From an uncultured Clostridia bacterium (GTDB taxonomy: Bacteria; Bacillota; Clostridia; Christensenellales; UBA1242), in the NCBI GenBank assembly GCA_937896905.1, contig CALBOE010000006.1, forward strand, positions 186,001 through 250,000: a stretch of DNA of 64,000 nt, given 5' to 3'. The translations under genes were made by a program, and so were the position numbers. Below are positions 36,301-42,656 of this stretch, one piece after another. Position 1 is the first letter of the stretch. Each line of letters begins with the position of its first letter. The notes beneath the pieces were generated by a model, which saw only the letters and a program-made list of their open reading frames with translations, did not search any database and was not told the DNA's origin.

Positions 36301-39300
36301 CTAAATTGAATAACAATTTAATGTTTAAAAGTTCTTCTGTTTTGTCGCCATCAAATGTAGCACCATCTTTCACTTTTAAATCTATTTGATTAAATATATT
36401 GTTATTATCATTAATATCTAAAATAGAATTGATTAACGCTTCAACCTTAACTTTCAACAATCCTGTTTTAAGTTTTAAATCCATAATAGAAGAGTGTTCG
36501 CCAAAATTGTCCGCATTAACAGCGTCGGCATAAATTAAGGTTTTGCCAGCGCTTAAGTGAGTTCTCATTTCATATTCTGCTGCGCCTTCACCTTCTTCAC
36601 CAGTTGCATAAACACTGTTGGATTGTAATGTTAAGTTGGTTGAACCATATGTGGTGTAAATTTCAATATATTCTTTAAGTTCAACATTAAACTTTGAATA
36701 GCAATAAATAATAATTGGTGTGCTTTCGCCAGTTAAGCCTGTGAAAACAATATATTTTTCGTTATTAACGTCAGTTAAATAAGCATAAGCCGAACCTTGC
36801 ACAATTTTAAAGTCCACCCCACCAACTGCGCCTGTTGGAATAACTGTTAAATCAATAAGCCCATTTGCAGGTTGTCCTTCAACTGCTGTGTTAATCAATT
36901 TGTGCCTGTTGTTTGCCAACTTCCCGTTTTTAAAATTAACCAAAACTGTGCCCGTTATTTGTGTTTCGTCAAATTCGCCAACATATCCACTTACATAAAT
37001 AGAATCCATAATAATTGTAAATGGTTTATTAATTTCTGCCTTAATGTTGGTCGGGCGAGAAATCATAAGTGGAACATTTTCTTCGTCCACACGTTCCACA
37101 ATGTATGGGAAGTATAAATTAAACCCTTTAAACAACACTGCGTTGTTACTAGAACTTAATTCCCAACCAAAACCACCATCGTTAATGCCATCTTCTGCCC
37201 AAGTTGCACCCTGCAACCAGTTTTTAACTGCCTCATTCCAAGCATTAACATCTAGCCCGCTTGGTTTATAGTACGCTTTGTTTGCACTAAATTCAGGGTT
37301 AGAGTTTAAAGTGTAGTTAATTAAGTCGGTTGTGTAAACCTCGTCGAAACTGCTTTCCCAAAGCGCCTCATTAAAGTCGTAATATGTGTTGGTTGCAGCA
37401 TAAACGTGGTCTGCCTCAACCTTAGCGTAACTTGAAGCCCCTAAAGCTATGTAATATAAATTTGTTACATTTTCAAAGTTTGTGCTATCTGTAACCGTAC
37501 TATTAACGGTTAAAAAGTTTACAATTTGCCATTCTTCAACATAACTTGTAACATCAAATTGCGAAATTACACCTTGTTGGCTTGAATAAACTTCGTTTTC
37601 TGCGTAAATAACTGCATAACTTGTTGCGCTTGCACTTGCATTAACGTTTGTTTCTCCGCCAAAGTTAGCATGTGTTCCGCTGGTTAAACTGTGAACCAAA
37701 ACCTTACCAACAAAATATGTGTTAACTTCACTGATTAAAGGAGATGTTAGGTATGTTGTGGCATTGTCATTACCATCATAAACCCAATTTTTAATGTTTG
37801 CATTTACAAAACTGTTAGAAATTTCTGGACTGGTTCCTTCAATTTTAGCCACCAAACCTGCCACAACCGTGGTGTTTGCATCGTTTTTAACACCATTTAA
37901 GGTTGAGAATTGTTCACCGTCAACAACTTGTAAGAATGTTTCCACTGTTGCATTAGTTATTGTTCCGCCACTTGCAACTGCTGCAATGCCGCCCACATTT
38001 TGTAGACCATAAATTGCCCCATAACATGTGTTTCCGCCAAACTCGGTAACAGTTGAAAGCACTCTAACTAAAGTAATTTCAGTTTCGTTAGAACTTGCAA
38101 CAATGCCGGCAACATCCACGTTTTCACAGCCCAAAATGTTCAAACTTAAAACAGAGCAAGTGTTAATTGTTGGATTGGTTTCTATGTTTGCTTTAACAGA
38201 ACTTGCGGCAACACCACCAATTAAGCCATATCTTGTTTTTGCCGTTCCTGTTTTGGCAATTTCAAGTTCGCCGCCAATAATCATACGTTTAATTTCGCCA
38301 CGGTTTTCACCAACAACTCCACCCAAAAGTATGTTGCTGCCATTTTCAAGCGCTGTTTGGTATTCAACGCGAATGGTTGTTAACACTGTAAAGTTAATTG
38401 AATTTAAACTTTCCTTATCGTTAAAGTCGCCACTAATAACGCCCAAAACGCCGTTTCTTCCAGCAACAGAGCCAATGTTATGAGTTACATTAGAACTGGT
38501 GATAATGTTGCCCGTAGTTCTAATTGTTGACTTAACAAGATTAATTAATCCGTTATTTTCACCAACCAATCCACCCAAATTAATTGCGTTAATACTTTTT
38601 ACGTTATCTGTAATGCTGCTAGACAAACTTATGCTTGCATCTATGTTTTCAATGGTTCCATTGTTAACTCCTGCCAAAGCACCAGCAAACAAATTGCCGT
38701 TAACAACTTGCAAACTAACCGCATTTAGGTTAAGGGTTACATCAACAATAAATCCGCCAATGTAAGCATCTTCACCAACAATGCCGAACAATCCCATGTA
38801 GCCATTATCGCCGGTTGCCTTCATTGCATTAAGAGTGTAGGTTAAGGTGAGTTTAGGTGCATTTGCCGTTCCGCTTTCTGTAACAAACGAAGTTTGCCCT
38901 TTAAACGAACCAGTAAATTGAAGTGTGTTAAACATTTCAATTGTGCCTAAGTTGATGTTGTTAATTAAAATGTAGTTTGCAGAAAGGTCGTTTTTAATGT
39001 TATTAAAATCTTCCCTTGTTGCAACAGAATATGGATTTTTAACAGAGCCATCTCCCACGTGCAAGAACACAGGGGTTGAAGTTAAATATTTACCTTGTGT
39101 TGCACCCGCTGGTTTGATATACGAATCAAGCGCAACAATGTTAAGCATAAACAAACCGCCATTAATTGCACGATTTGCTTTCACGGTAACCATTCTTGTT
39201 TCATGGTCAATGGTAATATCCATTAAGCTGTCGTTTCTAACAAGAACACGCTTGCCATCAACCAACTTTTCACTGCCATCATCGTTTTGTTCAATTCTGT

Positions 39301-42300
39301 ATAGCTCATAGCCCAACTTGTCAAAACGAAGTTTGTTAGAAACGTCTTCGTAGTACGGTGTTGCATAGAAACCTGCTTGGTCGAACCCGCCAACTTCAAC
39401 GTCCATAAACGACATATAAAGATTGTTGCCATCTTTCCCCGCTTTAACAATTTCATTTCCAGAAATGGTTATACCCTTAACTGCATCATAGGTTACAAAA
39501 TTGATTGTTATTTGAGTTGCGTAACTAGATTCTTCTCCAAATCTTAATGCCGTTAAAACCAAAGTAACAGAATCTTGTCCAACTGGGTTTTCGTTTAATT
39601 TAAACTGCAATCTGCCATTTAAAACATTTGTGGCAACGCCTTCGCCAACAGTTTCTTGCAAAACGCTGTTGTTTGTTAATGGAGTGTTACCGTTGTTTAA
39701 TGTTATTGCAAAAGGTTGATCACTTACGCCGCCATGCCATGCGTATGAAAGTTCAAGTTGTGTAACGTTTTCAATCGTTTGTTCAATGCCAAACTCGTCC
39801 ATAAATTTTATTGAAGATGCAGGTGCAACATTTCCAGCGTAAGCCGTAAAGTTAATGGTTGTTTCCGAAGCATCTTTGTAAAATTCATTAATATAAACCA
39901 CGTTTGTGTTGTCTGTTCGTGCTTCCACATTAGAAATTGGATTATACACAGCAAACTGAACATCAATTGTTATATAACGAAGATTAATAATGTCATCTTC
40001 TTGCTCTGTTTTGTTGCTGTAATAGTAAATAGTTAAACTTGTAACCTGGGTTTTGTTTCCCATTGTGCCTTTTAAACTAAATTCACAATTAGAAGTTTGA
40101 GTTACATCTGCCGCCCAAGCATTAAACCCATTAGAATTAAATTCAATTTCTTGTTTGCGTTGTGGTATAATATTGTTTACAGCTTTAGAAGTTAACGCCG
40201 CACTGCCTACAAGTTTGCCTTTAACTTCAAAATCCACCAATTGATTATAAACAACCGCAAAAGCATTTTTAAAATCATCAAATTTAGTTACGTGGCTTGA
40301 GTTTGTTTCCACAACAAATCCATCGTGCTCTGCAACGTAAACAGATTCAACCGTTACGCTTTCTTGCACTCCCACATTGCCTTCACCGGCAATCACAGAA
40401 ACATTAACATTTGAAATTAATTCATTTGTAGCACGGAATGGAATGGCAAAAATTTGATAAGTTTTTCCAGCGTTGTCAACTTCAGGTCCGCCAACTTTAG
40501 CAACATTTATGTTATCTAAAGCTATGGTTGTGCTTCCATTAGCAAACACCACCTTTCCGTTGCCGCTAACAACTTTAACCGACGACGCCATTAAACTTCC
40601 AGAATAATAAACCCTTAAATACATATTGGTTGTATCCAAAGCATTAATAAACATCTTACCGTTAGCAATATTGGCGTCATCTCCACCAGCTTGTGCAGTT
40701 TGCACAGATGGATAAATTTCAATTTCATCTGCCGTAACAACTTTTGTTAGGCCATAACTAACCTCTGCAAACTCTTCTTGCGCAAAAGTTTCTGGGCTTT
40801 TTCTAACTTTAAACCTTAAGTTTGCGCTGGTTGCACCGTTTGCAAACTTAACAAAAATTGTTCCTCCACTAACAACGGACAATGTTCCATCAGTTTCGGT
40901 TGCTCCCGAAATTTCAACATTGTCGGTTTCGCCATCTATAACAATTATTGGTGTGGAATATTTGTCAACCGGCGTTGCTTCTAGGGTTAGCGAAACGCCA
41001 TTATAATCTGCACTTGTTGTGCTATAAATTATTCCAGAGCCAGCCCCGTTAATTGTTTGTCCATTAACCATAATTCCTGTTGGAAGCAGCCCTGTTATAA
41101 CGTTAATGGAGGTTTCGTAGGTTAAATCTATTTGGCTATAATTTAACCCTTCAACAACCACCCTAAAAGTAAGTGCGTTTTCTTTTCCATCGTATTCTTG
41201 TGCAAGAACATTAAACTGATTGCTTAAAGTTCCTTCTGTAATTCTAAGCGGAGTGCGTTCGCTTGGTTCGGTTGTAACGTCCACCAATTCGCCATTAAGA
41301 AGAACCTGAACCATATATTTAGCAAGCCCGTCTGCCGTGTAAACTCCATTAGTGTAAACGCTGGATTGTTCACCCTCACTTAAACCATCTAAATTCACAT
41401 TAACGTCGGCATTGTTTGAATTGTAAATCTCGTCATTTTTATATAACTTCAATTCGGAGATTGTTTCAACATCGCCGTTTTCTTTAATTTTTTCTATAAT
41501 TGGTGAATACGCAGTTTGCCCGTTAGACAAAACAAGTTTTTCCACAACATACACATCGAAATCATCATAAATGTAATCCAGTTCTTTCCCTTCAACAGTT
41601 CCATCATGATAGACTGATGTTGCTCTAATTTTTGCAATATATGCATTGTTTTTCACTTCAAAGTCATCTGCAACAGTTAAAACTCCATCTTTAAGCGAAA
41701 TGTCGTTTTCCGAAACATTTGCCGCCAAGTGTGTTGCCTGATAATCTCCCAAACTGTCGTAGCAACCCAACGATAGAAGGGAATATGTAACAGCCGTTTG
41801 GTTTGTGTAACTAATGTTAGAGTTAGAAATAAAGTTCAAGTTGTTAAACTCGGTTAAGTCCACCGAACAGCCCGCCATAACTGCAGGTTTAAAACTGTCA
41901 TCTGCCACAATTTCTTTCAAACTAGAAAATATAGAAAGTCGAATTATTTGTTGTTTCCCAGAATTGGTTTCGTAAAACCTTAAAGTTGTTTGACTTATTG
42001 CGCTGTCAACATTGAATGCAAATGGGGTGTTAACTTTAGTTGTTATGGTTGTGTTTGCATTGCTGGTAACAATAATTTCGTCCAAATACTTTTCCTTAAC
42101 GTTGTTAATTTGCACCTTAATGTAAATTGTGCCACAACCGTTAAATAGCTTCAGCGCGTCAAACTCTCCGCCATAGTTCAAAGAAATACCATCATTGGCA
42201 TCAAACCAATGTTCACTATCTTCACTAAAGGCATACTGAATGTTGTATTCAAATTTGTCATACTTGTCGTTGCAGGCCGTGGTAACACAGCAAGCAAAAA

Positions 42301-42343
42301 TCAACATAACAATTGCTAAGATATTTATAAGCCTTTTCTTCAT
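21377..42343 (-). CDS. Giant GLUG-repeat surface lipoprotein, 6988 aa
   Basis: One uninterrupted frame of 20,967 bases. The N-terminus MKKRLINILAIVMLIFACC with TTAC at 21-24 is a lipoprotein-like signal, Cys24 the likely lipid site. Residues about 30-1090 look like Ig-like beta domains. From about 1094 on, repeated blocks open with a cap such as GDGSVKNPYSVATREDF and continue as GLUG units (LGGLVGENNG, VGGIAAVASG). Further caps lie near 2670, 3150, 3730, 4370 and 4730, giving about six blocks expected to fold as beta-solenoids. Near 6303-6325 and 6368-6388 are two membrane helices, unusual for a lipoprotein. A Tyr-rich region of about 600 residues (GITSINYYYGYGYMKNPYYT) forms the C-terminus. 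It has its own promoter and terminator. Adhesion or matrix is inferred only from the repeats. Confidence 0.85.
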   Translation of the reverse strand: MKKRLINILAIVMLIFACCVTTACNDKYDKFEYNIQYAFSEDSEHWFDANDGISLNYGGEFDALKLFNGCGTIYIKVQINNVKEKYLDEIIVTSNANTTITTKVNTPFAFNVDSAISQTTLRFYETNSGKQQIIRLSIFSSLKEIVADDSFKPAVMAGCSVDLTEFNNLNFISNSNISYTNQTAVTYSLLSLGCYDSLGDYQATHLAANVSENDISLKDGVLTVADDFEVKNNAYIAKIRATSVYHDGTVEGKELDYIYDDFDVYVVEKLVLSNGQTAYSPIIEKIKENGDVETISELKLYKNDEIYNSNNADVNVNLDGLSEGEQSSVYTNGVYTADGLAKYMVQVLLNGELVDVTTEPSERTPLRITEGTLSNQFNVLAQEYDGKENALTFRVVVEGLNYSQIDLTYETSINVITGLLPTGIMVNGQTINGAGSGIIYSTTSADYNGVSLTLEATPVDKYSTPIIVIDGETDNVEISGATETDGTLSVVSGGTIFVKFANGATSANLRFKVRKSPETFAQEEFAEVSYGLTKVVTADEIEIYPSVQTAQAGGDDANIANGKMFINALDTTNMYLRVYYSGSLMASSVKVVSGNGKVVFANGSTTIALDNINVAKVGGPEVDNAGKTYQIFAIPFRATNELISNVNVSVIAGEGNVGVQESVTVESVYVAEHDGFVVETNSSHVTKFDDFKNAFAVVYNQLVDFEVKGKLVGSAALTSKAVNNIIPQRKQEIEFNSNGFNAWAADVTQTSNCEFSLKGTMGNKTQVTSLTIYYYSNKTEQEDDIINLRYITIDVQFAVYNPISNVEARTDNTNVVYINEFYKDASETTINFTAYAGNVAPASSIKFMDEFGIEQTIENVTQLELSYAWHGGVSDQPFAITLNNGNTPLTNNSVLQETVGEGVATNVLNGRLQFKLNENPVGQDSVTLVLTALRFGEESSYATQITINFVTYDAVKGITISGNEIVKAGKDGNNLYMSFMDVEVGGFDQAGFYATPYYEDVSNKLRFDKLGYELYRIEQNDDGSEKLVDGKRVLVRNDSLMDITIDHETRMVTVKANRAINGGLFMLNIVALDSYIKPAGATQGKYLTSTPVFLHVGDGSVKNPYSVATREDFNNIKNDLSANYILINNINLGTIEMFNTLQFTGSFKGQTSFVTESGTANAPKLTLTYTLNAMKATGDNGYMGLFGIVGEDAYIGGFIVDVTLNLNAVSLQVVNGNLFAGALAGVNNGTIENIDASISLSSSITDNVKSINAINLGGLVGENNGLINLVKSTIRTTGNIITSSNVTHNIGSVAGRNGVLGVISGDFNDKESLNSINFTVLTTIRVEYQTALENGSNILLGGVVGENRGEIKRMIIGGELEIAKTGTAKTRYGLIGGVAASSVKANIETNPTINTCSVLSLNILGCENVDVAGIVASSNETEITLVRVLSTVTEFGGNTCYGAIYGLQNVGGIAAVASGGTITNATVETFLQVVDGEQFSTLNGVKNDANTTVVAGLVAKIEGTSPEISNSFVNANIKNWVYDGNDNATTYLTSPLISEVNTYFVGKVLVHSLTSGTHANFGGETNVNASASATSYAVIYAENEVYSSQQGVISQFDVTSYVEEWQIVNFLTVNSTVTDSTNFENVTNLYYIALGASSYAKVEADHVYAATNTYYDFNEALWESSFDEVYTTDLINYTLNSNPEFSANKAYYKPSGLDVNAWNEAVKNWLQGATWAEDGINDGGFGWELSSSNNAVLFKGFNLYFPYIVERVDEENVPLMISRPTNIKAEINKPFTIIMDSIYVSGYVGEFDETQITGTVLVNFKNGKLANNRHKLINTAVEGQPANGLIDLTVIPTGAVGGVDFKIVQGSAYAYLTDVNNEKYIVFTGLTGESTPIIIYCYSKFNVELKEYIEIYTTYGSTNLTLQSNSVYATGEEGEGAAEYEMRTHLSAGKTLIYADAVNADNFGEHSSIMDLKLKTGLLKVKVEALINSILDINDNNNIFNQIDLKVKDGATFDGDKTEELLNIKLLFNLGGYLGKAEQWIELESTTLRVIITKSATSIEIDGADYEITTNSNVNFTANLYTGFVNSSIEQEVITITDANYIGNRLVLNEKNKDSIELRADVIRGESELVTLMRNADVDFAIDLFNFAVNYKAIKVSGQIVGYAYGISMGLKNEHNYRFIENEIEFNITVYAVSDNTIADSISLTLKPTEVSTIRIENYTAISSSAQNNLTTLISSNATETSIISPGGLGGVMVIYLEPSYSNIINAELTSTSLFVPDLGRNVQIKFEQLLFNAQTGKYHTIYPRNEEVENGIRLEKVSAIDEFGNKSYNGVIYVHTMVDKFVGLSGTLKANLEVTTASGAVKTSTKTLITKYLPGADISYNGHYIGQTTNSETGETVKEYLVQTNTYNNELQIKIYGYEFNANPAISFNWVVWDNSLNNGQGGYRLDGVAANGGAATKLINEDISQFVSYRLLNNISNLKPNGDGSFTISLKITVGTDLPAAFAVGVSMALITEDDITVSESSRLILHPTNYLLNATTVKLANVSNNEVNIHINKQKSLTFAFETDNNLKDYSSEIFNILVEKVAGKEALFDETKLFELFICADGKPLSEHAEFTFDTINNNIITISGNSKYNGYIGFTVHFGYEDANKDGVYELTFGASSASTLQYVINFAFKLNVFASETREDGIPLYTVNDIFDENGNCLLSEGAHYVLMNDITLENLTPINVKIGSLDGNNKIIKINSFAIDTNITEYGLFSSISTYVPITDQGTQVSDGVEQPTLLYNVVVDYSGFSNPIQFTNNEFTNITFGGLVGRNNGGLIYNCDVLNLSNRNAEVKILVDNNTNTNVVFGGLVGVNQGESSIITNSRVGRKEFTKLNVTDTKQYTTTKYGSNLTFTLGDASNQGFVGIAGGFVGENTGKISGCYVANTTLANHSAVSGSSKTAGFAAENSGKGRISYSYVKGDENTISSLTPRASGSVQIEAKSNGNVAGFVYLNSANVDNCFTNVPLTSNSAYVAGFVYNNAQSGIIAQSYAANILNAKHAENDASEQPFVGVSEADELLSFGTLENCYYYSVDNLIVKQEADKHQAKGLNTENITNSENLLNFVFVLSNSSEEREQGIWSYYNNKKQYVILPELSNANNVAHSYRYIAKQDADGKDVYHYAVVDNYAGYNLGSKFNPQIITSVDDFNNILTSKGNSNSVSGYYRIVNDIDFESDKTAIKTRREFTFGSSTAITSLEGNGLDIKGILLDVGESVEKSLGLFANVETAYIKNVNLHFTNGSFSSANVQYSGGLAGRMNNSVVINVNLNGGSTTINGKNFVGALAGLVTGKSVISGITSNVSANANATSEYYYLYHSKQNYSSVAGMDYDTYLTKLSYAGGIVGVMDITPRERNNFNLSYITINGHEMTASPAGMGNVMADYAGGIAGYASEHVSAVRLKYNVGETNRIAGQMAVGGLFGVYLGKMEASQVTALEDDQYTYDTTIGKYVIDVSGNDALTAALNTEEAGNIALIEGYNYAGGLIGIGINTKIDSCYSKAGFYSGKYVGGLIGNSVASQVAYSYAVPYLSPKTVTGKTFYENVGGLIGVAYASNEQDTIISNYIDVLTSMDRYKDELNFNSVITTDIQRAFATVITDIKVMNEIEEHNTNFGRYEYVVGQSKENALTSKSGWNTVYYGTIGGNALSANFITNNNIEEAQSIRLKSLYDLTAKEEQQAEFNKVFNMWEMNKYWDCNSEKYFPLLKKDAEEDFYIIDDAFDWDMLIKYPNRKYKVVKDMNLSSWIKRNSNYVFDVNFSGMLIGEPLVGQGTPKISGLSVVANNPGSAGLFKSTEGAIMANLEWCWTDVDNQRGAILVGNSAITDIGGVTCFDSASTFTSITVSIEQLNGNLVNCTNHPISGFGGIVARGYNSYITNCNYNINANILLKKQGTDNSVAVGAMAGDLAYQNFNAEQSGISGINQENVNRVPEIYDSNIGISNGEPKDLMLNVTLAEQEGTYNYVGAVVGRAENLAVSNVRNGAKSTKTNLKINLNGAATEHYLGGFVGYAVNSRIADASMYTKLQLSGNTESVTNVGGLVGLLDTTYALEKNVVYAEINLALENEQLNIANLNVAIGAAQTYGEATFVQTILDGFITSESELGSGEESRAQISTIYAGGAVGLALGKDGISAQVSVLDVTTLADITIGTPSVGESSTGTSKLYVGGFVGSGKEGAVNLVANNAVSAGKIVPITADAPVTLDGENPEVELSGTKIYVGGFGGLIKTLSSNRAFSTVSIIADGLGYNVIPVAKLGALCGEIIDNRPQEGATDSEFSAVNETYYSTDLALNEEASNLGTNLSTYTFAKTNVWQTEFTEENGWLSFGASSLPCVASLKYKLSNMGRITTFNGLEDFEMGSSLNPKVLTETDNTMFDNKFAYYILSNNLSKLKFGAKNLNGIIIGSEKVYELDVSSLESDGGNKGMFATIGKHSAVSNFNINLNVAEDKDISVDLSVQASVQAFGFVAGFNEGVIFNSSVSGNRLRMITVDRSGVLVGLNAGLISNSYANTEILETGTIGGLVGFMQDGAKLNSCYFTGYLGNTTGSAVGGIFVQAESQETKYYVYNTYMAGTLASVGEFGSFATVQLQAFNGLNNFVDELADLQITEDVVAYYKVDGSETSERQYVLSKTSTVNLMRHSKLIGSGWTTVVSEDETTGMFVIDNSTELAQDGTLSYVNPSFGYNYGYPMYSFNKICAANGELKPVNEMEYELFTGTGFADSTNLQPSMTLDELRVVYKIPNLGVLSAVQGLLSSEDGARGLNYLLIYDINGSQSNAQEQNKFINWGNYVPGAEENKTEFLAGPTVGFNGRFMSNKGFTTKTLTEVPANTENACTIQNLEGFGLLDNMGKVHILNLKFGNFYNLLNSGAIGGTLEGDNSTIQNIEFIESETDNSTTEVTGALEENNAFGGLLGNLSGSVEIKQIKTAKVDGENITNLVKLIQTGSEGGGGNTSYVGLIAGKMSGDDETVVKLDSSHMAISITASEKSYVGGLIGNMEGGTLLGTKDGEEKMTTITCMDANINSAHLGGIIGRMSASCAIDGINVRTVVAESTEDDDIDVRANTYGGVAALCNGGNIGLETGISVKLAGAIEANKVGFVVAQVTGNLTINNLVVEMPSQDGAEEDKTIRLKTKQFGMLAASLTGGNLQVNNVLMQGEEENLLRVLITVPKETEEQWGSEGKDQVQGYGVLAGYMAERQTSIATTASEFKHISVAIKTEDAETKAYNLGGLVGYFSGGLFNLQTETMEGIKLHGINNVGGAFGYCEAMPKIAKQEETVPASEDEERTIWNFLCDKAENGWAELATRYDITAPEGGFNNWGGLVGKLGCSFEYIDENDEPVTIVNRNKISLGLVNNQGGATINNVGGVIGFTDAKNITIANVRNDADISYHAEGRDETSLIEHDFITDLKSKIQAWSEIQDDAYAYLNEGYHYTFIKAVNVGGIIGCTGKNIATDEIITLTNAINTADVEGYQNVGGVIGLAIKVNFENDLPFTEAASRITEAQFEIGKFFTKSGVDYVPAAEWEATTTYYSLNLENEDDKCATAGNVYGLFNVGGVVGSILSGSFKNVLCEVENLYGNSNVGGFTGYFSGSSIVENCVVNVKKTEDINGNVITNGIVATTIQSSTITYHETPIEYNSKKFNMKETINFIFPTSVGGFAGSTSKTNSANNNVINVSIGTANEGDVSNNGRDVVSIQGAGTMDAGRAFILEVTSPVISTISNLMTEYKNISEQPTTVISISGIEKVDFNKLNTGIGGFVGTMKFIPNETNKMLAEVEASVGVNVGTFYGFYDCGTDNLFKTPKLVSNKDKNGQAVVTSVTGAYNVGGVAGGIECLTQDKELGIRYQGGDLEVQKNVDITGMYVGGLFGKIVGNVSAMSTGSKITIHTKNSYYIGGLIGKLEGNMGATYGNSDAAKSYIDATNVKVAEDEDKATNVGGLVGLLKVKDTGGNGSIYTVGEDVTVLGYHEFPFTVNTIMNSNYVDGDTSYSIEEEAMKDENAISLQAQAYYVNKDNFLISATGDAEIYGNDATNPLNPEAKGWAKDYTAFKSLMRVVPQENNNGAQWEAISEIYDASKITHVGTIGNLGLTRTLLAHPTSSTGYLIGGAFEGGKDHICFTVYEEQPGAATLYSAMGFASIVTDEDGNYATEAPKEQVGKWWQWCGAILGITDPPTSVQYINANDNRAIDILSPEKQHGNGMQGLTYFRWGVDGKWDDTHWTLGGDQVSYYQTADKVKGVVYRIGNYLGQSAYFIFDVIYENSSMSNLEGLGTITSTLPASGSIFEVNGVITNSARAAQAKEGKSFLYWLVLGIGVVVTIASIFVSGGYAGVAKLVFKGAKFAAKGIFKVLRVACRFIVKFTSNHRKLTAVLALVSLITIHTINYVSSRNVWVQKSNQSFGFISSTYSREVRYVDGIMDYQIEQTLEYDETIYMLYSSERPSDYYEHFFITEDSNESEPDVFNKKESSEKVKTVFKENGTLSHYELADGSGIRCHRYYIYKGGVYYIIYNAFDSSYYPTQKFVKEEFEENEYSLNSYNGLYYIRGKYENGEYTYDDLNGINNIKYAGGSYSVNGASWYSSFYSQIGIPVEYEEDRTFVRTDSGTESNGVYTIDNGITSINYYYGYGYMKNPYYTTYGNPNAPAIQVKATYTSGAGRGAPGVDYFTRTYYTTQEVPGVDEEGNPTINTINVPHQANFQLAERASGTQEESEGEWKGGNGAPVPGDYIIVTLYPYSFTHNPYKLTPIQGINEYYVYRPEPSETDVVIEHTAKFYYYDGGYVAGPLTDGEGNVYEKHYLHDDELEETFTIYNFHGTAIDVKINNFITNFNSYKNYYIVNLKDVFDGESYSATDANVQYFLVSNHYIIKNSELYSKSETMAIYKYALTKINLQLLNTNTDTNLNANKYLANAKYQIYTRYKIDLSVEPSKWANSAYSLFPPKKDYSGSPNAKTTYLTESVNVTLAGNNVRLHLAESNSETVNAGSITIS

Positions 42344-42366
42344 AACCCCTCACTTATACTTTGCAC

Positions 42367-42394
42367 AATTGCGCGCAATTTTATTAATAAAATT
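42367..42394. promoter_or_regulatory. Two overlapping palindromes in the giant-gene leader
   Basis: AATTGCGCGCAATT (42367-42380) and AATTTTATTAATAAAATT (42377-42394) are both perfect palindromes sharing AATT. They lie directly downstream of the -10 box, where a repressor would block transcription. Confidence 0.5.
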
Positions 42395-42423
42395 ATTATA
42401 GAAAATTAAATTATAAAAGTCAA
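42395..42423 (-). promoter_or_regulatory. Promoter of the giant lipoprotein gene
   Basis: On the minus strand TTGACT (42418-42423) and TATAAT (42395-42400) have a 17-bp spacer. A 50-nt leader with GAGGGG leads to ATG 42343. The rest of 42424-42581 is very AT-rich with no feature I can support. Confidence 0.85.
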
Positions 42424-42581
42424 ATAAATGTCGAATAAACACTAAAATATAGTCAACTAAATTAAAAAGAAAAAACCGAATTAATTGCTAAATTATTTTT
42501 ATTTTTTAATTCATTTTTTTAATAAAAAATTTAAAAATTGATTATTTTTTTATAAATATTTAAAAATTTTAGTTGTTTCTA

Positions 42582-42609
42582 TTGAATTTTTTAATTTTTT
42601 TGATATAAT
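42582..42609 (+). promoter_or_regulatory. ttcA promoter
   Basis: TTGAAT (42582-42587) and TATAAT (42604-42609) are 16 bp apart, with an extended TGA. Confidence 0.78.
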
Positions 42610-42656
42610 TTTAAAAAATAAAAAAATTTCTTGAAATTAAAACTAAAGGAGGTTGT

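Noticed and set aside
24500..39000. Regularly spaced CCACCAAC-like motifs that look like a CRISPR or DNA repeat
   Set aside because: They encode the Val/Leu-Gly-Gly of GLUG units, are degenerate in sequence and vary in spacing.
22217..39311. Many plus-strand open frames of 60-151 aa across the giant gene (for example 25011-25436, 38028-38483)
   Set aside because: They are antisense shadows of one continuous minus-strand gene with clear domains; none has promoter and ribosome site.
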